A stretch of 64,000 bases of DNA from Nageia nagi (lineage: Eukaryota > Pinophyta). The position numbers were made by a program, and so were the translations under genes. The notes under the pieces were generated by a model. It was given only the letters and a program-made list of their open reading frames with translations. It searched no databases and was not told where the DNA came from. The stretch covers positions 81,344,001 to 81,408,000 of the forward strand of contig JBITNC010000001.1 in the NCBI GenBank assembly GCA_050084985.1, read 5' to 3'. Shown here piece after piece: positions 46,161-58,334 of the stretch (position 1 is the first letter of the stretch; each line of letters opens with the position of its first letter).

Positions 46161-46389
46161 GTATTTAGTCCCATATGCACTATGCATTGGGTTACTTCTA
46201 TTGTAAAAGCTATTTATATGGGGTTTACATATTATTAGAAAGAAAAAAGAATGAGTTAAGTTTTATTTTATAAGTGATTCTCAAGGAGGTTGCCCCCTCA
46301 AAGTGGAGCAAGCGATCCATTAGTGTAGAATTAGTATATTTTCATACGATTAATCCATAATCCGATTATGATCCATTAGGATATTAACA
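46124..46389 (+). repeat. 3' LTR of E8
   Basis: 266 bases pairing with 44301-44563; ends GATATTAACA. Confidence 0.9.
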
Positions 46390-47707
46390 ATTTTATTTTA
46401 ATAATTTTTAATTACCTCAATTTTGTGATTAAGTGGTAGTTTTGTTGAGATGGTGTTTACCCACTCTAAAAATATTTTTGGGGTGGTGAAAAATTGCCCC
46501 TTAGTGAAAAAGAGAAAAAAGTAAAAAAGATGCACACAAGGACTTAAGGTTTTATTTTAATTTTTTTGAGCTCAAGGATTGGAGGAGAGAGGGTTATTTA
46601 GTTTATTAGTGATATGATAGAGAATATAAGAGACCAAATGAGAGCTAAGGGGGAGGTTGGAGGAGAGAGGGGCATTTCATGTATTGGAGAGATGAGAGAG
46701 GAGAGGGGAGACTAATGAAAGACTAAAATCGGAAATGAGGTACTTTATATGTGTTAGCATTATTGATTTAAAATGGTAGTTTTATTGAGATTCATATCAA
46801 AATCTTCTAGTATGAGGTATCATCATTGCTAGAGGTGCTTCCAATGATTTAAGGCCCCCATTCATGTCAATTATCCATTCTCTTCACCCTGTTAGAAATT
46901 TGAGAATCATGCATCAAAATTATGGAGTTTTATCTAATGGGAATCGATTATGTGTTATGTTTATCCTTCAATAGGAACATTTAGATAAGGAATATAAATA
47001 GGATTTCCATTACAATGAAAGGGGACTATCAAGGTTAAAGCTAGAAGGCAATATTGCTTTGGAAGCATAGTGCTTAAACACCTCATATTTGCTATATTGA
47101 GTTCACAATTCATTTTGAGGACTATGTGGTACACCTCTTCATCACATTTGAAGTGGTAAGTTCAAATTTTCTATGTCTTAATTTCTTATTTAGAACTTGA
47201 ATACAAGGTGGGTCTATTGTAAAATTTTGAAGTTTTGTTGTTTCTTGGTTTAGGCTAATACCATCACTAGTAATTATGGCTATATTATACCTCTTTAATT
47301 AAGGTTTTAATGAGTAATTACCTTAGAATGGTTACAACCCATTCTTGAGTTTGAACCTATCTCATTTTCCCCTTTTCCTTGTGATTGTGAGATAGATTAT
47401 TGTAGAAAATGGCAACCAATCTACTATCATTACATTGATGAAAATAATAGGGTTAGACCTAGTGAATAAAGGGTTTATGGTATCATTTATTTGGAATTAC
47501 TTTGTGTAAATTAAGGTCTTTAGATTTTAGGATTCCTAGATTAACTTTAAATATGTTAATTTAAGGGTTGAAATATGATATGTGTATATCTATGAATGGC
47601 TAATCTCATGTAAATATTTTTATTATATTTTTAAAATGATGCATTTCTCCCCTTATATGGTTGAAGTAATATAATTCAAACTTCATGGAAAATAATAGTA
47701 TGCATGT
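46390..47707. other. Intergenic, purine-rich repeat, no gene
   Basis: 46560-46740 is purine-rich with two related pieces, ATTGGAGGAGAGAGGG and GTTGGAGGAGAGAGGGGCAT. These are reverse complements of the pyrimidine-rich ATGCCCCTCTCTTCCTCCAA type at 62.9-63.1 kb. The rest shows no domain. Confidence 0.5.
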
Positions 47708-48505
47708 TGTTGACACCTAAAAGTGGTCCCCTTAATACAATCCCACTTAGGTGTAACATTACATACATGTTTAATCACACTTTATCACATCTTAATCATA
47801 TTTTACCTTATTATCATATATTTCTTAGGTTGTATTCTTATTTCTATATTAGGTACACCAAGATAGCTTCAACCTTCTTATAAGGGGAAAATGGTGATAT
47901 CATGCTTGATATAAATGTAAGTATATCTAACCTAGGGAAAGCATGTCAATATTATATGTTGATAGTCGTTACCCTACATTTGGGTATTTTTAAATATAGC
48001 CTATTAAGATTGGAATCTTATTATCACTTAAATAAATATTTATCATCCATATTCATGATTGTATGTTTGGTTTGACTTATCAACACATCTATTGTTATTG
48101 ATCCTTATTGGAGGACCTTATTCCTTTGGAACTTAGTGCTCACATTGAGCTCTTAGAACTTAGCACTCACATTGAGATCCTTTCAACTATTAGTTGTAGG
48201 GTTCACACATCAAGTTCACCTTTCCTTGACAAGTTTATCCTACATATATTTAGTTTTATCCACGATATAGGTAAGGATACATACATATTTATCTTTCACT
48301 TGATTCTATCTCTTTAGTGTATGCATTCATTTTGTATCTTGACATCGACATAATTCATGTTTTTTGTTACTATCATACTATATTTTTCTTGTTATTCATG
48401 TATGTTTATTTCAATTAAGTATCTTAGATACTACATGCTTAAATATTTATGTGTATTTAGTTCATTTAGGATAAAACCCTAGGTGTACTAAAACACATAT
48501 CAACA
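47708..48505 (+). repeat. 5' LTR of E9
   Basis: 798 bases, TGTTGACACCTAAAAGTGGT to CATATCAACA. Pairs with 53585-54389 throughout, for instance GATATCATG.TTGATATAAAT and AAACCCTAGGTGTAC. No PBS is recognisable after it. The ORF at 48108-48317 lies inside and is mirrored in the other LTR only in part. Confidence 0.88.
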
Positions 48506-49320
48506 TATTAACATCCATCCTTCATAGCATATCCATATTCTAATTAGGGTTGGAAAGTGTTGCATGAACTTACTCTAAATTTTTGATTTTAGGGTATCAT
48601 ATTTTCTATAGAAGTTTTCATAGGAAGCCCTAGATTTTGCTGAATCTTTATTTTTCTTAATTTTTTGTGAAATTAGAAACCCCTATTGCTTTGAATTTAT
48701 TAAAAATTTGAGGTTATTTTTATTTTTGTGGAATTTCATTTTTTCTCAAAACCTTAGATTTTGAGCCTAATTTTTGAAAAATTGGTGACTTTTTATGCCC
48801 TAGAAGTTTGCCTAAATCCTAGATATTCATAATAAGTAGCTTTTAGAAAGTAAAATTAGGTTTGTTTTCTTTTATTTTCATGAGATTTTGAGTTGAAGAA
48901 ATATTGTGGAATTTCATTTTTGCATTAAACCCTTGACTTTAAAGGTTATTTTTATCAATTTTGCATGTCTTTACATTGAAAGTTTTTATCCTATCCATAT
49001 ATAATTATTATTGGGACATGTTGGTGACTTTTTAAAGTCATATCTTACACATAATAGCCAATCAATTCTACTTTAATGAACTATATAAAATGTTATTTGT
49101 TACATTAATCATATTATCTTGTCTAATATATTGCACATGTATATCATGCTTTATCATATCATTTTTTGTTTTATATGTTATCATACTAATGTGTGCAACA
49201 AGAATAGCATTATGTGACATTATGTATTATTTTATATGTTGAATTATATGCTATCTTTGATCATAATCATATGCCTTCTTCAAATGTTAAAGATGAAGAG
49301 CTTCATGCAGTAGTAACATA
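48506..49320 (+). other. E9 leader
   Basis: Several related pieces such as AAGCCCTAGATTTTG, CCTTAGATTTTGAGCC and GTGGAATTTCATTTTT recur between 48620 and 48930, suggesting old tandem duplication. No domain. Confidence 0.5.
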
Positions 49321-49323
49321 CCT

Positions 49324-49629
49324 ATGAAAATTGCTAATGATGATATTACTCATGATGTTGTTGAAGAAAATATTGCTTTATATAATGATCATGTTATTTA
49401 TTTAGAACAAAATGCTAGTATTTATAAAATTGAAGATGATATGAATATTACTAATGCTTTCATTGATGATGTTGATACTCAAATTAATGATAATGATAGT
49501 CAAGATTCTATGATTGATGATAGTAGTTTGAATGATACTAACCATTATGATATGATTCTTATCATTAATAATGCTATTTTTGTAAATAAATATGATTTAG
49601 ATGATCATATTATACATAATAAACATTAA
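49324..49629 (+). CDS. Acidic 101-codon ORF in E9
   Basis: MKIANDDITHDVVEENIALY through YDMILIINNAIFVNKYDLDD. It is rich in Asp, Asn and Ile, and coding-like sequence of the same style continues in broken frames to about 50260 (SPSHSKEYCTFYSNTDVSMS, MKPKGNLIGIKRKSFEYI). This could be a decayed gag or gag-upstream protein, but I see no capsid motif or zinc knuckle. Repetitive GATGAT codons may favour a chance open frame. Confidence 0.4.
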   Translation: MKIANDDITHDVVEENIALYNDHVIYLEQNASIYKIEDDMNITNAFIDDVDTQINDNDSQDSMIDDSSLNDTNHYDMILIINNAIFVNKYDLDDHIIHNKH

Positions 49630-50382
49630 GATCCAGGCTCATCTTAGCATTCACCCTCACATTCTAAAGAATATTGCACTTTTTATTCTAACACTGATGT
49701 TTCTATGAGTGATATAATGCATGAATATTTTTACAATTTACCAATAAATCCTACAAAAATGTTTAAAGCTTACATAGAAAAATGTTTGATATAGTAAAAG
49801 TGTAAGATGAAACCAAAAGGAAACCTAATTGGTATAAAGAGAAAAAGTTTTGAGTATATCATAGAGTCAAAGGTCATTCAACAAATGGATGTATTAGCAT
49901 GAAGAGAAAATTACATAAAATCTTAGAAAGTGGATACATTACTTATTTAAATAATTAAATTTTTATTGTAAATGAATCTAATGATACCAACAATATATAC
50001 AATGAAGATATTGAATATACTACTGATGATATTTTCATTGATACTAATGCTACTAATAAGTTTATTAAAGATGATGATACATTAACATATTTAGTACAAG
50101 CACATGTGACTCAAGAAAAATAAGAATTATTTTTCTTGCTAAAGAAATTATAATATTCATCATCCATTATTGATGAGATATTTGAAAGATATTGAGAAAA
50201 ACTAGTAATTGAAATCAATAAAGCAATGCATCAAGAATCAAAAATTAAGTTACCTAATTTTACATAAAACCTTTTCTTGTGTTACATATAGATTAGGAAT
50301 GCATTATCATATAGGCTATCCATGAATTTAATATCATATAGGTTGAATTAAATTTTTCATTTTTGTGTTTATTTTTCCCTTT

Positions 50383-50640
50383 ATAGGTTCAAGGAATAAT
50401 TAACCTTCATTTTTATTCTCTCCCCTTTGTAGGTTGGCAGCATAATTAACCTTCATTTGTATCTCTTTCCCCTTTGTAGGTTGGGGGCATAATTAGACTT
50501 CATTTGTATCTCTCTCCCATTTGTAGGTTAGGGGCATAATTAACCTTCATTTGTATCTCTTTCCCATTTATAAGTTGGGGGCATAATTAACATTCATTTT
50601 TGTCCTTTTTTCCTTTATTAGTTGAGGGAAAAATTAAACA
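50383..50640 (+). repeat. 47-bp tandem repeat, about 5.4 copies, in E9
   Basis: Units start near 50383, 50430, 50477, 50524, 50571 and 50618, exactly 47 bases apart. Consensus parts are GTAGGTTGGGGGCATAATTA and ACCTTCATTTGTATCTCTTT and CCC. The GGTT...AACC ends form a dyad, and GGTTGGGGGCA looks like a polypurine tract. Confidence 0.9.
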
Positions 50641-52675
50641 TGATTTTGTTGAGTCTTCATGACCACATATATTGTTGGTCATATTGTCTAAATTTGTTAA
50701 AGTCATTCATTGTTTGTTCAAGTTTTTCAAATTTTTCAAAGACCTTTTAGGGTGAAATCATTCATAAAAATCAAAAATTTTAGATCAAAAAAATTTGGGA
50801 ACCAACATGTTAGGATCATATTGACATGACAAGTTTGTTGGGGCAAATTTTGGAATGTTTTTCTTAAGGTGACCTAGTGTGGATTCTAATTTAATTGATA
50901 AAAATAGTAAAATTTGATTTGATATTTATATAGATCTCAAAAATTCACATAAATTCTAAAATATAATCATATCAAAATTCTTTACAAATCAAAAGTTATG
51001 GTCATTTCAAGTTTTCAAGTCTACAAAGCATAAAACATGTCTGTTTTCATCCCTAAAGTAGTCATTTTTTCTTATAAAGTGATTAGGTTTGATATTTTAC
51101 AAAAATTATGGTATTTATTCTTTGTTACATAAAATGAATTAGGTTAATATGATATGTTTAGACAAAGTTATACTTCTTGCAAGTTGGCAGTTTTATGATA
51201 ATAACAAGTTTTGCAAGAATGAGCTAGTCATGAACCAAGAAGGTCAAAATCATGAAAAGATAAAATTGACATATCATATCTAAAGAAAATCATGTTATCA
51301 GATTTTTTAATATACTTTTTTCATTATTTACAATTATTGTATACAATTTGGAGTTATTACAAGGATATATGCAAAGTTATCAACAAAACATAGCAAAACA
51401 TTATCAACAAACTATAAAAATATAAAGCATGCAAGTTTTTTATTTTGGGAATTCAATATCAGTATAAATTAGGTTACATATCATTTAATTCAATACAATG
51501 CATATATTTGGTTACCAAGGCAAATCTCATCAATCCTTCCAATCTTACTATCTTCGCATCTTCCTCTTCTCAATCACTTTTTATTTGCTTTTTGGCATTT
51601 ATTCATCCTCATCATTTCATCAATTCTTATTATTTAATAAATGCTTATTATTTAATCAAGTTCTTATTTTATTTTATCTCTCATCAAGATTCTTAAGTTT
51701 TCCATGATAATTAAATATTATGGCATCCATTATTAGTTCAATATTTGGGTTTAGTATGAGCATCAATTCATAATTTGGTCATACATTTTTATTTTAGATT
51801 TGGTATCAGTTTTCAAAAATTGGGTTTAGAATATTAGTATGAATCAGAGGTTTAATTGAAAAAAATTATCATATCAAAATATTAACATATCCTATCATCT
51901 ACATTGGGTCATATTAATAACTCAACATTGGCACTAGTGCCAATGTTGGTACTAATATTTTCATCTTAGAATAGGTCAATTTAGTGATTAGATTCAAAAT
52001 TAGTTGATATCAATTGCAATTATATTTTATTCAAAATAATAATATCAAATAATTTTAGCAACATATTAGTTGAATGACTAGCATTAGTGCTACTAGTAGC
52101 ATCTACATTAGGGCAATTTACATCTTTGAGTCACAATACAAGACCTAGGGGCATGCACTCAAGCATATATCAAGACCATTTCTAACTCTTAACCTTCTAT
52201 GGATTTTATATTTAGTTTTTACACATTGTTATGATCATGATTACATGCATGCTTATTTGAATGGAAAATAAAACCAATCTCTTGCTTAGTAAAATGTATA
52301 TCTTTACACATGTTTGATAAATAACATCATTTCTTGTTTGGATAAACTAACAATCATTTCTTTATGATCATATTCTTGCTAATTTCAAATGCATATATGA
52401 TTCATTAGTCAAATTTTTGCTTTACCAAAATTATTTAAAAAATATGATATCATAAGCATCTTACTTTATCGCTTTATGCCTTTACATGCATAATAAATAC
52501 ATGCAAATTATTTTCTTTTACATTGCTTTATTAATCATGTCTTTGTTGGGTCGACTAAAAATTACCATCAATATTTTATGATCACTTAGTTGGAGCTAAA
52601 TTAAACATTTTCTTGGTATATATTGCTGATTAGTACTAAGCAAATCATTAATCTAATGTCCACATTATCATTGGT
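50641..52675 (+). other. E9 interior, non-coding
   Basis: AT-rich with overlapping small frames at 51445-51707 (low-complexity Phe/Tyr/Ser) that I do not support as genes. AACATTGGCACTAGTGCCAA at 51923-51942 contains a perfect inverted repeat, TTGGCACTAGTGCCAA. Confidence 0.5.
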
Positions 52676-52910
52676 ACTATAATTGTATACATGGTTGGAA
52701 ACAAACCAACCATGTCTTGGAGTCACCTTTGTTGGTTTGGTCTAAACTAACCATCACTATCTCTTGGATTAACCTTTTTTGGTTGGGTCTAAACTAATCA
52801 TCACTATTTCTTTAAGCTACCTTTTTTGGTTGGGTCTAAACTAACCTCCATTTTTTATTATGATCACCTTTGTTGGTTGGGTTTAAACTAACCATCACCT
52901 TTGTATCTTT
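52676..52910 (+). repeat. Second array of about 47-bp units in E9
   Basis: Four units begin near 52723, 52770, 52818 and 52863 (spacings 47, 48, 45). Consensus pieces are CACCTTTGTTGGTTGGGTCT, AAACTAACCATCACTAT and TCTTT. They share GGTTGGG...TAACC.TCA with the array at 50.4 kb, so the two arrays are likely related. Confidence 0.8.
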
Positions 52911-52924
52911 TTATGATCCTATAT

Positions 52925-53130
52925 CACATCTAAGAATGAGGCTTGTACCTCATGATGATGTTGGCATGCCTTATTTATATCTAATAATGGGACATGTACC
53001 CCATGATAATGTATGATACTCTTTATGATCTCCTTTGTTGGTTGGGATATTAACCATCATAGTTTGTTTTATGATCATATGTTTCTATCAAGTAATGGGG
53101 CATGTACCCCATGATGATGTTGACACACCT
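52925..53130 (+). repeat. Dispersed copies of CATGTACCCCATGATGATG in E9
   Basis: GGGACATGTACCCCATGATA, GGGGCATGTACCCCATGATG and a variant (GCTTGTACCTCATGATGATG) occur at about 52937, 52989 and 53097. GGGGCATGTACCCC is a near-palindrome. Another GGTTGGG..ATTAACCATCAT unit sits at 53039-53060. Confidence 0.75.
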
Positions 53131-53584
53131 TGTTATGATCTTGTATGTATGCATATAAGAATGCAATATTGACTATTTATGTATTTGGTGTTATCATGAT
53201 GATATATTCATTTTATATTAATTTCATATTTGCTTCATTATTATTATATTATTTTCAATGAAATGTTATGATGATTTACTCTTGCTATCATTGTTATATC
53301 TTTTATAAGTTAACCATCACATATATGCTTGGATTTTGGTATTTTTGTCTCTCTCATTTTTAGGTTTTATTCTTTACTCTTGGTTGACTATACTTAATGC
53401 AAGCCATTCCATCTTAAAACCAATGCATAAAGGGGGCAATATACATCACCATTCCTTGATGATTCAGGAAGTTCTACACCTAAACAAGGGAAGTATCAAT
53501 TTTTCTTCTATTTACCTTTACTTCCTTTGCCAGCATAATGTCATTTCAAAATTCATTCTCATTATACTTACAAAGGGATGCATC

Positions 53585-54389
53585 TTTTGACACTTAAAAG
53601 TGGTCCCCTTAACATGGTCACACTTAGGTACAACATTAGATACTTGTTAAATCACACTTTATAACATTTCAATCATATTTTACCTTATTGTCACATATTT
53701 CTTAGGTTGTGTTCTTATTTTTATGTTAGGTATAGTAGGAGGGATTCAACCTTCTTATAAATGGTCAAATGGTGATATCATGTTTGATATAAATGTAAGT
53801 ATCTCTAACTTGGGAAAAACATGTCAAGATTACATCTTAATAGTTGATACTCTACACCTGGGTGTTTCTAAATGTTGCTTATTGAGATTAGAATATTGTT
53901 ATCACTAGAAAAAATATTTTTCTTCCATATTCATGATCATATTCTTGTTTTTACTTATCAACACATTTTTTGTTACCAATGCTTATTGGTAGAGCTCATT
54001 CCTTTGGAATGTTAACACTTGCACTGAAGTGCACACCTGCATTGAGCTCTTGGAACCTATTGCTTGCATTGAGATCCTTTATGTTGTTAGTCGTGGGGTT
54101 TGTACATCAATGTCACCTTTACTTGATAAGTTTATTCTACATATATTTATCCTCAACACATATAAGGATACATATATTTATCTTACACTTGATTTCATCT
54201 CTTTAGTGTGTGCATTCATTTTGTATCTTGACATCAACATAATTCATAGTTTTTTGTTACTACTATAACTCTCTATTTCTTGCTATTCATGAATGTGTGT
54301 TAAGTAGCTTAAATACTAATACTTAAATATTTATGTGTATTTAGGTCATTTAGTCTAAAACCCTAGGTGTACCAAAATACAGATCAATA
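53585..54389 (+). repeat. 3' LTR of E9
   Basis: 805 bases starting TTTTGACACTTAAAAGTGGT, after purine-rich ACAAAGGGATG. The first bases have decayed from TGTTGACACC. It ends AGATCAATA. Overlapping small ORFs at 53723-53908 and 53970-54268 are inside the LTR and are not genes. Confidence 0.88.
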
Positions 54390-55970
54390 TATGTTATCAA
54401 GATATAGAATTTAAGCTAATGGATTTAGTGGGATATCATCTCATGATTAGTTTTGCCCCTTTTTTCTTATAGTAACCTTAGGAAATATTTCATGTTGTTA
54501 CTTTTTGAAGAATGATAATAGGATGCAGATGGTAGTCTCTATTTTACCCCTAATATTTTAACAACATTTAAGTTAGGATCTCATATTCAATTTGCATTAG
54601 TGAATGGTTTAGTGTTGCTTGATAATTAACAATGACTGATGGCTTAGCTAAAATTGGGGATATAAGAGTGCTATTAGACTATATGTATTATATTCCCTTT
54701 TGTAAATTACATAAAAATAATAACAAGTTTATACTTGTAGATATCTTTTTTATAAATGACACAAAAACATGAACATGTTTATACTTGTAGATATTTTAAT
54801 GCTATAATAGTTAATACATAAATATAAAGATATTTATGTGTATGTTTCTATGCTTTTTTGATATAATTTGGGTTATATTTTATGTTGATATCAATCTTTG
54901 AATCTAATATATTAATGATGTATAATTATTCATCTGGTACTTGGAAATTTATTGGGCATTTCAAGTTATGAAAAATGACATACTTAATGCTCTCTTTGCT
55001 CTTGCAAATTATAAACAACAATGTCATGATTATAAACATTCACATAATTATAAGCATTGACTTGTGAAAACCACTATGATAAGTATGATAATTATACAGA
55101 CATAATTTTTAATCAATGTTATCTATTAACAATTCTACATTATTGTATTTGACATGCTATGTTGCTTACCTCCATAAGAAGCATAAAAAAATGTAAAGGT
55201 TGGATGTATTTCCTTTTGGATAACCTGTATAAAGTATCATGAATTAGAAAATTTAGGTATAGCTACATTTACAATATCTTAAAATATATATCATTGTTAT
55301 GCTTCAACATTATTCATAATATTACCACACAACCAACCTGGATGCTTAAACTATAGATAGAAATTATAGAGTTTGTAATATGATGAGGTAATTACAACTA
55401 TACTATACCATATGATATGAAATGATTATTCCCTATATACATAGGTATATAATATGAAGAAAATACTTTATACCATATCTCCACTCATCTCGCCTTGTCT
55501 CCTCTAGTCTCACCACATCTCCCCTAGTCTCACCATGTCTCCCCTTATTTGTTCTAGTCTCATCACTTTGGTCTCATCAATACACCAAATACCAAGTGCA
55601 CTATATATATATATATATGAAATTAAATGATATAAATATACCTTTCTTCTCCAAACCCTCAACTTGAATAATTCAAAATGAAGAAAACATTTAAAATGCT
55701 TGAAAATAATGGAACATGTTGTGGGCTCCTTATTTTCCTAATCTGTCATACTTAGCCAAACACAAAAAAAAAAATATGTAGTTCCCAAGAGGATATCTTG
55801 TTGTATATACAAAATTATGAGATGAAAAATAGAATATGTTATGGGTTCCTTCATTGCTTGTTCTATATTATAATCTTTATACAAATAAATTATACCTTAT
55901 GATATAAAACTATATCTACATGATACATCTTCCATATTGCAATCCATGAAACTATGTTTGCATTATGTAT
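54390..55970. other. Intergenic; pyrimidine-rich and microsatellite sequence
   Basis: 55470-55580 has repeated CTCCTCTAGTCTCACCACAT or CCCCTAGTCTCACCATG pieces. A TA run lies at 55601-55617. A segment ACAACTATACTATACCATAT at 55396 is related to 41266-41285 in the same orientation. No gene. Confidence 0.55.
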
Positions 55971-55979
55971 CTTCCATAT

Positions 55980-56225
55980 TTTGTATCATATGGTATAGTA
56001 GCATTATTTCATACTAATATGGTGTCATTATATCATTTCATATCATATGTTGGTGTATTTGGATCATTTTATATAATATGGTGCACTTGATCATGAACAT
56101 ATATTAGTGCATTTTGATTATTTTACACCATATTGTGCACTTGATCATGAACATATGTTGGTGGATTTGGATCATTTTATATCATATAGTGCACTTGATT
56201 ATGAAAATACCTTTATATTTTATCA
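55980..56225 (+). repeat. Degenerate tandem array with CATATGGTGCACTTGATCAT
   Basis: Four or so units of 50-60 bases, each with a TTTGGATCATTTTATAT half and a TGGTGCACTTGATCATGAA half. The same unit forms a second array at 58335-58660. Confidence 0.8.
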
Positions 56226-56229
56226 TTTA

Positions 56230-56600
56230 CATATATAAACAATGACTAATCAGTTCCATTGGACCATCCTTCAAGAGCTCATGGCCAACATCATAATTTG
56301 GCTCACTTGAGCTTGGGTGCCAAAATACCCATAAACCCTTAATTGGGTAAGTGGATATGTCTACTTGGTTCTTTTTAAATTGAATATAATGGTTTTTAAT
56401 TCCTATATAGACATGTATGCAAAGTGTGAAATAATACTCAAATCCCATAGACATGTATGCAAAATATGAGCCCTAGAAGAAGGTATGGGTATCCATCAAA
56501 GAGTAGTTGAAAATGGCTTTGGCTTGAATATTATGGTTGTGACTACCTTGAAATATATGTATGTAATATATGAAACAATACACAAGGATTGATATTTATT
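56230..56600 (+). pseudogene. PPR fragments (E-like piece joined to PLS piece)
   Basis: At 56320-56395 an E-like unit (AAATACCCATAAACCC ... TGTCTACTTGGTTC). At 56425-56590 LEEGMGIHQRVVENGFGLNI and MVVTTLKYMYV match the PPR pattern ...EEGMDIHQ.VVENGF..NVMV..ALI.MYAK. The start (56240-56310) shares TCAGTTCCATTGGACCATCC with 58703-58722. The minus ORF 56227-56454 is a shadow. Confidence 0.65.
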
Positions 56601-56774
56601 CCAAAACATGCATGATGTGATATGAAATGATACTTTCTTAAAGTATAGTGTTTCATCATGTAGCCAATTTTACACCTAATAATTGCATTTGCTGAAAAGT
56701 ATCTGTAAGTATTTCATTTTGTACATATCCTAAAATAGTAATATTAATCATTATACATGTATTATTGACATTCT

Positions 56775-57230
56775 TGTTCATGTAGGCTATCTTGAAGGAG
56801 CTTTGAGCTTCATTTTCAAAATAACCATAAACCCTAAATTGGGTATGTGCAAGTGTCTACTTGATGCTTATAAATCAAATATTGTGGTTCATGTAGGCTA
56901 TCTTCAAGGAGCTTTGAACTTCACTATCAAAATACCCATAAACCTTTAATTGGGTGTGTGAATGTATCTAATTAGTACTTGTAAATTGAAAGTTGTGATT
57001 TAAGAAGACTATCTTAAGGAAGCTTTTAACTTCATTGCCAAAATACCCATAAACCCTAAATTGGGTATGTAGATGTGTCTACTTGGTTCTTGTAAATTGA
57101 ATCTTATAGTTTGTGAAGGCAATGGGAGCTTTGAAATCCATTACTAAAAAATTATTAAACCCTAAATTAAGTGTGTGGATGTGTCTACTTGGTTCTTGTA
57201 AATCAAATGTTATGGGTTTGTTTGACAAGA
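56775..57230 (+). repeat. 111-bp tandem array derived from a PPR E-like motif, about four copies
   Basis: CTATCTT landmarks fall at 56787, 56898 and 57009, exactly 111 bases (37 codons) apart; a fourth degraded copy follows near 57120. Each unit reads, where open, IPINPKLGVWMCLLG-like residues and GYL.GALNF. GVW.CLLGACK resembles the start of the PPR E motif (VW..LL.ACR). Not translated as one frame now. Confidence 0.8.
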
Positions 57231-57720
57231 TGCATAATGCAAACAAAGTTGCATAGTCTATAATGATTCTATGATACATAAAATGGGTTTTCTAAAAAAG
57301 TATCATAGACACATGAAATTTGTGGAAGAATAAAATAAGACCCAAGATTTATTTGAAAAGATGCATGATGAAAATATAGTTTCACAGTCTACAATGATTG
57401 TGTGATACACAAAATGGATTTTTTGAAAAGCCCCATAGACACATGAAATATTTGGAAGAATACACAAAACATAGGATAAGTTTCATAAAATGCATGACAC
57501 AAATAAAGTTTCATGGTCTTTAATATTTGCAAGATTCATAGGGTTTCTTCAAGAATAAATAAAAAATCAAAGCATAAACATATATTGTAGGTAGAAGAAT
57601 ACAAGATCATGGACTATGGAAGAATATTATAAGGTCATGAACTAAAATACTTGCTTGCACCTTGTATCCTCTTGTCTTGCCTCACCAATACAAAAAATAC
57701 CCCTAAGTGCCAAAATACTT
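57200..57720 (+). pseudogene. Three degenerate copies of a PPR P/L-motif piece, about 130-bp period
   Basis: Landmarks GACAAGATGCATAATGCAAA, AAAAGATGCATGATGAAAAT and ATAAAATGCATGACACAAAT lie near 57222, 57354 and 57484. Each is followed by AGTTTCATAGTCTATAATGA-like sequence, which reads ...KMHDANIVSWSAMI in the best copies, the conserved end of a PPR P motif. A pyrimidine-rich stretch follows at 57660-57700. Confidence 0.7.
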
Positions 57721-58334
57721 ATAAAATCTAAATTAGATGTGTGGATGTGTCAGATGAAAATAATGGAATATGTTTTGGGCTCCTTCATTTCATGGCTTAT
57801 ATCATAACTGTTTTACAAATAAATTATGATATGTGATAAGTTATCAAAAATATACTTATAATAATTAGTGAAATGCAAAAAAATATGTTGTTCCCAAGTT
57901 GTTCATCAGATTTTAAGGGCATCCTTAGTATAGCCATGAATTGCATTTCCTCCAACCATTGTAGTCCATGATATTATGTTTACATCGTTCATCATCTACA
58001 TTTTGCATTCATGTCTATCAAATTTTATGTTCCATTTCATTTTTTTCGAGAAGTACTACTTGGGTGTGTGGATGTGTCTACTTAGTTCTTGTAAATTGAA
58101 ATATTATGGTAGTATTACTATAGAGCATATTTAAATTGATTAAGAAATAATCAAAAATATAGAGCATATTTGAATCATTTGAGCATAATTCACGATGTTT
58201 TGAATAGGTTATCATGATGAAAATATATCTTATTGAGGTAAGACAACATAACATTTAAATTTTTGAGTTGAATTGCTTCTAAGTATTACAAGCATGTTTT
58301 TGCCAACTATATCATTTTTGATTGTATGTGTACT
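57721..58334 (+). repeat. Mixed PPR-derived and non-coding repeat sequence
   Basis: 57960-58110 (AAATTTTATGTTCCATTTCA, GGGTGTGTGGATGTGTCTAC) is the inverted counterpart of 40845-40930 and 42240-42345. No open frame of interest; 58273-58473 is chance. Confidence 0.6.

Larger units (their letters stand above)
44301..46389 (+). mobile_element. E8: short LTR element with gag only
   Basis: LTRs 44301-44563 and 46124-46389 start TGTTATGA and end TTAACA and share about 260 bases. The five bases on each side are ATTTT, a perfect target duplication (44296-44300 and 46390-46394). The internal 1.56 kb has a degenerate primer site, a gag-like remnant and a purine-rich tract; no RT, RNase H or integrase. 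It is a non-autonomous element of the gag-only kind and would depend on another element for pol. The plus/minus ORFs at 44746-44982 lie in its leader and are not recognised. Confidence 0.85.
47708..54389 (+). mobile_element. E9: pol-less LTR element with 800-bp LTRs
   Basis: Two direct LTRs (47708-48505, 53585-54389) bracket 5.1 kb without any RT, RNase H or integrase motif. Flanking pentamers are CATGT (47703-47707) and TATGT (54390-54394), a target duplication with one C-to-T difference. LTR start TGTTGACACC and end ATCAACA are close to the E4 LTR termini, so it is probably a non-autonomous Tat-like element; this is inference. The interior has acidic Asp/Asn-rich coding-like sequence and two arrays of a 47-bp repeat. 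Confidence 0.82.

Noticed and set aside
50383-50640. CRISPR-like array with 47-bp spacing
   Set aside because: The whole unit repeats without unique spacers and the DNA is a plant retroelement; it is a simple tandem repeat.
53723-54268. Three small ORFs near 54 kb
   Set aside because: They lie inside the 3' LTR of E9 and are not conserved as frames in the 5' LTR.
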